Source of the DNA: Porogramme epimiltina
Lineage: Eukaryota; Basidiomycota; Agaricomycetes; Polyporales; Polyporaceae
Direction: 5' to 3'
Assembly: GCA_900155495.1 (NCBI GenBank)
Contig: FTLJ01000497.1
Span: 1 to 31,975 of the forward strand
DNA length: 31,975 nucleotides
A program made the position numbers and the translations under genes. The notes under the pieces are model-generated. The model was not told the origin of the DNA and did not search any database. It was given only the letters and a program-made list of their open reading frames with translations. Each line of letters begins with the position of its first letter. Within the stretch, counting starts at the first letter, position 1. Below are positions 10,562 to 19,084 of this stretch, one piece after another.

Positions 10562-11752
10562 GTTTCAAAGTGGTGGTCCTCGTCCAAGAGCCTTCGGGCG
10601 TCTACAACTTCGCATCATTGGCACCCCGTGTCCGCCGCGTGCACTCAGGCTCTTCCACCTCTTCCGACTCTCGAACATCATTTTCACCAAACTACGTATG
10701 TCTCTTCCACCTTGAACGAGCTGCAGTAAGTAAGGAAAAACATTTCCATGACGGCTAACTAATTGGTTATATAGACATACCATGGAGGAGTCAACTCCAA
10801 GCTGAGGAACAGCTATGGGACTTATGCACGCAACAATGTCTATTAGGTCCTATATATGATGATATGAACCAGAGGGTATAAGGCGTGGATGTTCCCCGGT
10901 ACGTCTTTTGTTCTTTGTCAGAAGTTTCTTGTCGTCTAGTTTGTGCGAGCCATACGTGTCACTGACATGTCTCGTCACTCAATGCATGCGTATTTGCTCT
11001 CATGCGTCGTGCCGATGCGTGTCAGGTGCGTAGACCCCCCCCCCCCTCCAACGAGCTATATGTATCCCAAGAACACGAAGACTATCCGGTTGAGATTAGG
11101 GAAGATGGGGAGAGAGGAGAGGGGCGCTTTAGGACTCTTAGAATTCCAGCTGTAGTGGCGATAATTGCAGGAGGATGGGCTGGTGAACGGTATGTGCGAG
11201 GTCCGCCATGTGTGTGGGGGTACCTCAGAGGACGTCTGTTGCGCGAAGAGGTGGTAATAGCGGGTGTCACTGCCATATTGTATGTCAATTTCTCTCTTCG
11301 AATGAGTACTTTTATCCCGACGTGGCATGATGCCGTAATGCTAAGATCAATACCTCAATCGGCGTGGAAGACGTCGACGGTCTTGTGTGAGACAGTCGTA
11401 TGTTGTTATAGAGTGATGAGGAACCTTGAGACACATTGGGTTGGATCACACCTGGTGTTGTTGGCCCTCATACTCTACGGTGTATCGTACACTATGGATT
11501 GCCTCCCAAATCGGTAGAGCTCTTGGATATCCAATTATCCAGGAGATATCTACCGGCCCCAACGAGAACCCAGACAATAGACTATCCTGGCCTTCCTGGT
11601 GGATATCATCGCTTGAGCTAAATGACATGAAAACATTAGCGAGTTGAGATACACCTTGGGCCGCGGGGTCGACACGAGCGAGTCAGCATTGGTAAGTTCA
11701 CGGCCCTCTGGTAGGGTCCCCGGAATGGCTGGCAGCTAGAAGACGGCGGGAG
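10562..11752. other. Intergenic region between F-box 2 and F-box 3
   Basis: 10562-11006 is the duplicated 5' flank of F-box paralogue 2. A run of 12 C lies at 11035-11046. A 171-codon plus-strand frame (11002-11517) ends in a hydrophobic stretch, but it has no family resemblance, begins across the poly-C run and shows no clear promoter, so I do not call it. Nothing else is supported. Confidence 0.5.
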
Positions 11753-13657
11753 TCAGGTGTAGCCTGGTTTGCAGTTACACGACAACCTTGCTACAAGGAC
11801 ATTGTCGAGAAAACCCCTGTCCGAATGTGTACAGGGTAAGCATTGCGAGCTCAGAGGACGGACGCTGCGAGAGATCCTACCTTCCAATCCTGTGTCGACA
11901 TGCCAGTCCGGTGCCTCAATGAGTGCCCTCGCGCGCTCTCCCTCTTCTTCTGACACTTCAATCGCCTTCCTTCCTCCAGCCCCGCAGTCCTCCATCCTCC
12001 ACCAACGTGTCTGGCGGCTACACGAGAGCTGTCGCAAGTCATCCCATTCATCCACCATAATGTCTTCGAGCCCCTCCGGTTCCCCGTCTGTGTCGTCTGC
12101 GTCACATGCCTCGGCCGTTGCCCTCATGATCTCGGCGCTGACTCCCATGTCCCCGATGGCAAGGATGCGCAGGGTGGACAGGGTCTCCGCGAAAGGCTGA
12201 GACAGTTGTCCAAGCACCCTTACACGGTCCTTCTCCTGCGTGCGGCTACGAAGAGCAGCTTGACGCTCCTCCTCTGCGTCGTCGAAGGGGTAACGGGACA
12301 CGGCCGGATCTGGTGTGTATGGGCGCGGTGGATAGTCCGGGGGGACAAGAAGGACGAGGCATGCTAGCGCGAGCGGCGCAAGAGCGGAGGGCATACTTTC
12401 CTGTGGAATGTATGTGTGAGACACCTGCGTGCATATACCGCAAAACTGACGTACCAGCCAACACCAATCGCCGGTATCATCGGGCGACCACCTCAGTTGA
12501 AGTTCAAGAGACCGAAGGCGGGAATACGAGCCCGCCATTTGAGGCCAAAGTTGTGTGCGTGTAACGAGACTAGGTTCGCTGACGGGGACTTTCGAGATTC
12601 CGAGGTAAAGTGAAATTGGGCGAGTGGTTCGTAGATGTGCCAAGAGCGTTGCCTGCTCAGTTGGGCTCTCGCTCCAGCTATCATTCCTTAGATCGCAAAA
12701 GAAAGGATAGAAAGATGCAACGAGAAGGCGATCTACGGTAGAGAGGCGACCGGTAAGGCATTCAAGATCGCCAGTTCCATTTACCCTCACTTGTCGGAGA
12801 GGGGGCAATGCTTGTGGGTGGGAAGTGGCCGAGGCCGCGTTTCCGAGGTCTCCGCAAAGCGAAAAAAGGAAGGTGTGTAAAGCAGGGAAGAGGGGTATTA
12901 GTCCACAAGCCGGAGCAGAGGCATCGAAGAGGTGGAGATGTCTGACGGCCGGGAAAGAGAGCATTGCGCACTTGGAAAAGTCCTCATCGGTCGGCATGAA
13001 GTTGCGAAGTACGACCGTGTGTAGGTTGCGAAAGGAGGAAAGCGAATATAGGAGGGTTGTGGTGGAGAATGACAGGGTGTTGTCTTCGTTCAGTTGACAC
13101 GAGATCATGAGGCGTCGAAGGTCGCAAGTCATGGATTTTAAAAATGCAACAGCATCGTTGGAGACCGTGTAAAGATTGAGTTCGGCGAGTCGGTGCATGC
13201 CCATGAGTGCGGCTCCAGTGCTTTCCTGGAGGAGCCGCCCGAAAGGGTCTATGGAAAGGGTGCGCAAGTTGCATGCGGCCGCGAGGAGCGGAGCTGCGAA
13301 GGAGCTGGCCTGGCAAGAGAGACTTATTTCGCACGACCTGTCTTCGAAGGGCTTGCCATCGAGAATATCGAGCCCTTCAGAGGGATGACTATGCTCCCAT
13401 TGAAATTCCGGGATGTATATGATAAGTTCGTCGACGTAATGGGCGCGAGGGACATTACTCCACGGCTCTGAGTCGAGCATGTAATTTGTCAGATCACGGA
13501 GACGTGGGACGCTGTAGCACTCCACACAGGCCACTGTTCGCTTGAATGCCAACTGTCTTGTTCGCTTCGACGCGATGGAAAAGGAGAATGCATCGCGCCG
13601 ATCAAGAAGAGTGCAGAGGAGGAGGAGAACGTCGTCGTTGAGCGAAAGCAGATCCAT
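11753..13657 (-). CDS. F-box/LRR-like protein, paralogue 3
   Basis: Exons 13657-12455 and 12400-11753 join to 616 residues; a 54-nt intron (gtacgt...ttccacag) sits at the family position and is in frame without stop. The N-terminal F-box reads LLSLNDDVLLLLCTLLDRRD. LRR-like segments include NLRTLSIDPF and RLRSLELQLRW. After the intron come SMPSALAPL...LLVPP, TLSTLRILAIGDM, an acidic stretch (DADDTDGEPEGLED), then RWW and EEEGERARAL. It is clearly more diverged from paralogues 1 and 2 than they are from each other. It is an SCF adaptor by inference from the F-box; the target is unknown. Confidence 0.85.
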   Translation of the reverse strand: MDLLSLNDDVLLLLCTLLDRRDAFSFSIASKRTRQLAFKRTVACVECYSVPRLRDLTNYMLDSEPWSNVPRAHYVDELIIYIPEFQWEHSHPSEGLDILDGKPFEDRSCEISLSCQASSFAAPLLAAACNLRTLSIDPFGRLLQESTGAALMGMHRLAELNLYTVSNDAVAFLKSMTCDLRRLMISCQLNEDNTLSFSTTTLLYSLSSFRNLHTVVLRNFMPTDEDFSKCAMLSFPAVRHLHLFDASAPACGLIPLFPALHTFLFSLCGDLGNAASATSHPQALPPLRQVRVNGTGDLECLTGRLSTVDRLLVASFYPFFCDLRNDSWSESPTEQATLLAHLRTTRPISLYLGISKVPVSEPSLVTRTQLWPQMAGSYSRLRSLELQLRWSPDDTGDWCWLVRQFCGICTQVSHTYIPQESMPSALAPLALACLVLLVPPDYPPRPYTPDPAVSRYPFDDAEEERQAALRSRTQEKDRVRVLGQLSQPFAETLSTLRILAIGDMGVSAEIMRATAEACDADDTDGEPEGLEDIMVDEWDDLRQLSCSRQTRWWRMEDCGAGGRKAIEVSEEEGERARALIEAPDWHVDTGLEGRISRSVRPLSSQCLPCTHSDRGFLDNVLVARLSCNCKPGYT

Positions 13658-13831
13658 GCCTCCGCAAGCGCTCGCTAGCGCCCTCCAAGGGGATGTGTGT
13701 CACGAGTGTTACTGAGTGTGACTCGACGTGTCTGGGGCGTGACCGACTCTAGGAACCGACGGCGCTTGCAACTGGGATCTTCATTCGCAAAGCCGAGGGC
13801 TTCTCCTCTCGGAATACGGGTTCTACGATGC

Positions 13832-15858
13832 TTAAATTGTGCCACTAGTGGTACTTAAGCATAGCCGTGCCACCTCTTTCTCCCCTTCCTCAGCAGAAAT
13901 CCTTCTGATCTTCGCCCCGTCCCCATCATTGTGTGCGGCAATCCACCAACACCACTCCCCGATGGGCTTGTCGCGCCGGTCCTCTTCTGGAACCTCTCCG
14001 TGGTAGTATTCCGGATTGCGAGCAAGCGCCACACTGTATCTTGTATCAGCTACCCCAAGAACCCTCAAGGCGGAGAGTGAGTCGAAGAGCTTTTGCGGTA
14101 GCCATTCGAGAGCCTGCATTCGGTACGCCTCGTATTCTTGGGCCTCTTTCCAGAGATGCCCTGTGTCTGCTCGGCGCGGAGGTACTGCGGGGGGGATGTG
14201 TAGTCGAAGGACGATAAGCGACATGTGTGCAATGACCGTGGGAAGGTCTCGCTACAGAATGAGAGGTAGTAGTCGCTTCCGGTGAGTACAGGATCGATCC
14301 TCAACTATCAGGCGGATCGCTCACCAGACAACCGTCAATCCACCCCTTATGTGGCTCCCAGCCACCGCGCACGAGCTTTAGGTCAAGCATGCGCACGTGT
14401 GGAGCCTCGCGTGCGATATCAATCCACAGCGTAGTCCCGCCGAACCCTGAGTTGCCTATGCTTGCGGTCATGGAAAGCGCGGTTGGTGACGCGATCCTGA
14501 GAAGGCACGGCATTGGTGCGTCCTCGTCGTAGTCGACCTCCCGGTTGACCCCCTGAGGAGCGGTGCTAAACCCCTGGTTGAGCAGGAAATGCGGGAACTT
14601 CCCGCCGACATATAAAGACTCCTCGATGTGAAGGATGTTACACCGGCCGATGCGATGGGCAACGTGCATCGCTTCGTCTGTGGTCTTGAGAGAGAACTGA
14701 CGGAGATCAGGCCATCGTGGCCCAACGCTTGAACACGGGTGGTACTCCTGAAAGACGTGGTCCAGCGAGAATTCTAGTGTCTCGAGGTTCGGGCAGAGGT
14801 CCACCAATGCGTGTGTATGAGGAGAGCACTGGACGAGGCAAAGATTTCGGATAGATAGGAGGGGAGCGATGTGGTGTTTTGTAGACCGGTGAAGTGCGCT
14901 GGGATTCGTAGTGTCCTTTGGGATCTCCACTAGGCCCCGTACCTTGAGTGTGCATAGACGAGTGAATGACGTAAGGATCGACGCAAGAGCGAGGACATAT
15001 TTGGGGTCTGTGCCGTCATACTCGTAGTCTTCATAGTAGTGTAGAGAGAGTTCGGTGATGCTGGTAGCCAAGAGTTGAATTGATGGGAGAGCAGCAGTGC
15101 TCATGGAAGATACTTCGAGCCGCCTGATTCGGTGCATAGAGGATAGTGCTTCTTTTATACGCGGATCTCCATCCAGGCATCTCTGAAACTGAGACAAAGA
15201 CAGGTATCGAAGATTATTCGCCTTCGAGAGAATATCGCCTACAGCGAGGATCGAAGTCGAATCAATATCCAACTCGTTTCCGATCTCCTGAGCTTCCGTC
15301 GTTGGTTGAAACTGGATGGGATGGATGACAAGGTGCTCTAAGTATAGCGCACGAGGGACGCCACTTGGTAGGCAACCTAACATATATGGGACTAGACGGT
15401 GGAGTTCTCCAGGAGCAGTGGCGCATTCTGCAATGGCTGCAACACGCTCTATGGCCAGCAAGTATGAGCGTCTTGATGTAAGAGCAAAGGGGAGGGCTTC
15501 TAGTCCGCCAAGGTAGGATAAAATGATGAAAAGGACGTCTTCGTGGAGGGAGAGAATACTCCGATTGCCATTTCGTATGAGGGAAGCGTTTGGCATGTCG
15601 TCGGTGTCCTAGGCAATAAAAAATCATTAGCAACAGTGACACAGCTGAGCTGGGGTGTCATCCCAGTGGCAAAACCGGTGAGAGAGGTTGTAAACTCACA
15701 ACACCATTGGATCCGCCGGACCAACTTTGTTCTGGAACCACGGGGCTGCCACTAGTAGTGTCGGAGTCGTCCGGAGGCGGTGCGAGTTTAGCATCCTTTT
15801 TACTTCTAGAGAGACCGATACGAGAGCTTAGACTCGCTAGCTTCCTCAACTTCATCAT
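13832..15858 (-). CDS. F-box/LRR-like protein, paralogue 4, with N-terminal extension
   Basis: Three exons, 15858-15700, 15608-14325 and 14251-13832, join to 620 residues. The first exon is special to this member: about 53 residues rich in basic and serine/proline residues (MMKLRKLASLSSRIGLSRSK). It is joined by a 91-nt intron (gtgagt...gcctag) to the F-box exon (ILSLHEDVLFIILSYLGG). The family intron is 73 nt and contains stops. Its downstream exon reads RDLPTVIAHMSLIVLRLHIPP, matching the SLPSAL...VPP motif. The C-terminal signature is weaker: CWW in place of RWW, and AEEGEK for EGER. If the first exon is not used, translation could start at 15596. The ATG at 15921, in frame, would add 21 residues. 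Confidence 0.8.
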
Positions 15859-16450
15859 GGTATGGTAGCCCACGCGTGCATGGACTTGACAGAGGCCTCT
15901 GCTTTCAAGATGATCGTGCATTCAATTGGCAACACTGTTCAACAAGGAGTTCCCGGGCCGGGAACCAAGGGCACCGCCTCACCAGCCGCCTTACATAATA
16001 CGGGAACACTGGCAACCCCCACGACACACTGATGCTAAGTGCTCCGCCACTACACCCAACACGAGCGGTGAAGCCCTCGGATGGCCCATATCTACGCGCT
16101 GCTGTACCGCCGGTATACAATCAGTCTAACCTATCCTGTGAGTTGATTTCTGTGTGTTAAAACACGCTTTCATGACGGAGGCGACTCGCTGTGGCCGTTG
16201 TGGTCACCTTTGTTCAATCATTAATGTTAGTGTGTAGCACAGAAAAGCTTTGGCCACCCACGTTGTTGAACGTGCTCACGCGCCATGAACGCTTCGCTAC
16301 AATGAAGCTGCTCTAGTACGCGGGAGTATAAATGGGTGTTGAGAACCGAGTCACACCTCATCATGACACATCCACCCTAGGCCGGCCCCGTCTCATCCTG
16401 CCAGTCGTAAACACACTCCTTCAGACAACACTGTCATCCCAACCTCTGCA
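15859..16450. other. Divergent promoter region of F-box 4 and membrane-protein gene
   Basis: No coding sequence recognised. It carries a TATA element for the plus-strand gene at 16327-16333 and an AT-richer stretch around 16140-16230. Confidence 0.5.
16327..16333 (+). promoter_or_regulatory. TATA box of membrane-protein gene
   Basis: TATAAAT lies 124 bp upstream of the ATG at 16451, leaving room for a leader of roughly 90 nt. Confidence 0.55.
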
Positions 16451-17197
16451 ATGTCTGCCGGTTCAGACGTCAGAACAACACGCTTGGCCACGCCACTACC
16501 CCTTCCTCTTGCGCGCACTTTCACATCCCACCGTCTTAGCGGTTCTACACTTTGTGACATCGAACTCGGCCAATCAACATCCTTCATAAACTGCGATGCT
16601 ACTACCTCAAGAGCTAGGCGAGATGCCCCCGTATGGCGCACCAGGCTTTTCAAGGGCTTCAAATGTGTTATTCGGTTGGCTGTCGGCGCAGACTTTTCAA
16701 GAGGATTTATTTTAGGCATGGTGTCTTGCTTAGCCGCGTGGCTCGTGCTCTGCTTCGTAGCGAGCGTCGTAGTTACCGCCATTGGTCGGTTCTGGCAGTT
16801 CTTCATTCTCCACGACCAGCAAAATCTCCCTTTCGACGGCGCCCCCTCTCGTAACTGGAATACACTTGTGACCCTCGAGGTCCTTCGTGGTCTGACGCTA
16901 GGATGCGCCGTAGTCGGTACACCGGTGTTTGTGTTAGTGGCCTGGTTACACGCGAGCTTGGGGAATATGTCTAAGGAGGAGGTTCGGTGGAGGTTTTACA
17001 AGTTCATATTGTTCTTCCTTGTTTCCGTAGTACTTGCCGCCGGAGCTGTCGGCAACGCCATTGTACCCAACAGTGAGCCATCTCAGGATGGTGCTGTATT
17101 AGATGCACTGGTAGAAGTAGCTGCTCCGCTGGGTTTATTGGCTCTTATATTGTTTGGGAGCAGTTTCGGGCTGGCGATGCTCTTTTCGGGGGCGTAG
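16451..17197 (+). CDS. Small four-span membrane protein, unknown function
   Basis: A single exon of 248 residues that I do not recognise. The first 80 residues are polar and basic and probably cytosolic. Four hydrophobic segments follow at about 86-112 (FILGMVSCLAAWLVLCF), 147-168, 183-204 (FILFFLVSVVLAAGAV) and 223-246. A tetraspan topology with both ends on the same side fits. No cleavable signal peptide is evident. It is the only plus-strand gene inside the F-box cluster. Its stop is 39 bp from the stop of convergent F-box paralogue 5. A TATA box stands 124 bp upstream. Length, frame and hydrophobic pattern make it a credible gene; the function is open. Confidence 0.75.
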   Translation: MSAGSDVRTTRLATPLPLPLARTFTSHRLSGSTLCDIELGQSTSFINCDATTSRARRDAPVWRTRLFKGFKCVIRLAVGADFSRGFILGMVSCLAAWLVLCFVASVVVTAIGRFWQFFILHDQQNLPFDGAPSRNWNTLVTLEVLRGLTLGCAVVGTPVFVLVAWLHASLGNMSKEEVRWRFYKFILFFLVSVVLAAGAVGNAIVPNSEPSQDGAVLDALVEVAAPLGLLALILFGSSFGLAMLFSGA

Positions 17198-17236
17198 GAG
17201 ATTCAACCAGAGTCGTTGCACGGGCAATAAATATAA

Positions 17237-18899
17237 TTACAATGTCTGAAGGTCACTATCCAAAATCCCTACGATGCCCGATCGCACCCTCTCGCCCTCA
17301 TCGCTCGTAATTCGTACGACACCTTTGGATCCATGGACTCCCAAAACTCTCCACCACATCTCGTCAATAACCTCATCCATGCGTGCTGGGAGATCCCATC
17401 CATCGACTATGTCGATTTCCGGAGGGCTCCATTGTTCTGGCTTAATGCGTGATACCGCGAGGACCTTCAGAGCTGGCACCGTGTCCGCCACTTCCCCAAC
17501 GAAGCGAGCAACTAGGGCTGCACGATCCATGTCGCTTTCTTGAAGGTTTGATGACTGTACATTCGGAAGAATAACGTGCAGACACTCGAGCACCTTGAAC
17601 GACCCGAGCTCTCTATGGAGTCCTTGCTATACGAGCGACGGGATTAGCGCGTGTTCAACACCAACACTTGGTGAATTGGACGGTGGTACGCACCAATATA
17701 TCTCTCCACTTCTGTATCTTCACGGGTTTCAACACGAGGTCGAGTACGCGCAGCTTAGGCGCAGCTACGGCGATGTCTCCTAGGACGGTTGGCCGCGGGG
17801 CCCCCAACCGACCATTGAATCCCGTTTCATTGACACGAATAGCTGCTCGGAGTGCAGAGGGGCACGTGGTGCGAATAAGCGAGAGCGCGTGACGGACGTG
17901 CTCAAAGATGTCCTCGAATCCGTTAGGGACAACGGCCGGAAGGGGAGGAATGTCAGAAACAGTGAAGACGTCCCCCAGCTCGAGGGCATGAACGGTGCTA
18001 ACGCGGCCCGTATGCACGATTGGGCCCGCGAGTTGATCCGCGAGGGTCAGCCGACGGAGGGGTGGCCAGCGTCTTGCGCTTTGGGTGAGTTGAGGGGGCC
18101 AACGATTGAGCGAGAACTTCAATGTCTCGAGCGACGGGCAGCAGTCAGCTATTATTATCGCGTCTTCCCAGCACTGCTCAAGGTTGAGGTGGCGAACGGA
18201 CCGGAGAAGTGGGAGCGTGGAAGGTGAGATCGGAGACGGCGGCTTAAAGTCGTGCAGGGTAATGCTGTGCAGATTGGTGAAAACAGCAAGCGATAAAAGG
18301 AGTGGTGGAAGGGTGATGGTCCCGGGTATGGCGTGGTCGCAGTGGAAGATGACGCGGGATAGGCTGTTCGGGAGTGATTTGATGGTTCCGAGGATAGAGT
18401 CAGCCACCAACCACATTCTGAGATCGGTGAGCTGAGTCATGGATGATAGAGCTTCGCTAACTCGGGGGTCTTCTTCGACACAAACTGAAAGCATATCGAT
18501 AGAGAGGGATCGGAGGTTGACGGCCTGTAACAGAACCTCATCGACCAGCTTTGCCATAGAGGTGTCGAGTGCAAAACCCTCGTCCGCGGCGGTGTAGTAG
18601 TCCTCAACGCAGGCTGGATCGGGAATTTGCGAGTACCAGAGGTTGAAAGCGACGTATGGAATGTTGAGCATATGTAAATATCGTGCGCGAGGCCCGGAGC
18701 TGCCAGCAGCGGGCCCCAGCATGTATTCGTGGATGCGTGTCACGTGATAGGGGCTCCTGCAAACAGCTGCAGACGGAACTCGAGAGATGGCGAGGTCGTG
18801 TGCCCGCCTAGAGGCTAAGGAAATGTGGAGTGCATCACGGCCATATAAAAACGAGAATATGTGGACGAGGACGTCGTCGTTGAGGGAGAGCAGGTTCAT
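17237..18899 (-). CDS. F-box/LRR-like protein, paralogue 5
   Basis: Exons 18899-17694 and 17626-17237 join to 531 residues; the 67-nt intron (gtgcgt...gtatag) is phase 0 at the family position and would truncate the protein if kept. The F-box at the N-terminus reads LLSLNDDVLVHIFSFLYGRDALHISL. Middle LRR-like segments include NLRSLSIDML and SLETLKFSLNRW. Exon 2 begins QGLHRELGSFKVLECLHVILP, the equivalent of the SLPSAL...VPP motif, then TVPALKVLAVSRI, MWWRVLG and SDEGERVRSG. It is the shortest member, with a reduced segment between VLAVSRI and MWW. It is a likely SCF adaptor with unknown substrate. Confidence 0.82.
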
Positions 18900-19084
18900 G
18901 TCGTGGTATCGGGTTGAGGGGAGTCGCCGATGACATCGGGGATTGAGTCGTGAGTTTTATTTCAGTCATGACACAGCATTACAAGCGCGCTCCTGTAGTG
19001 CTGTCATCCCACGAATTGTTTCTGAGTTCCCGAGTTCTCCGAGTCGGATCTATGGACTCACGTAAAACGTACAGGCCCTTGTGT

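Larger units (their letters stand above)
7416..11006. repeat. Segmental duplication, unit B
   Basis: Second copy of the 3043-7140 block, about 0.5 kb shorter. Most of the shortening comes from deletions in the ORC1 part. It contains the ORC1 pseudogene and F-box paralogue 2, tail to tail as in unit A. Similarity fades gradually near 11006 (CATGCGTATTTGCTCT against CATGCGTGTTTGCTCT in unit A). Confidence 0.85.

Noticed and set aside
11002..11517. 171-codon plus-strand frame with a hydrophobic end
   Set aside because: It begins across a 12-C run at the faded edge of the duplication, has no recognisable domain or promoter, and is not matched in unit A.
17655..17693. F-box paralogue 5 ending at codon 414 as a truncated protein
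   Set aside because: A phase-0 intron with gtgcgt and gtatag at the family position restores the C-terminal module in frame, so truncation is an artefact of not splicing.
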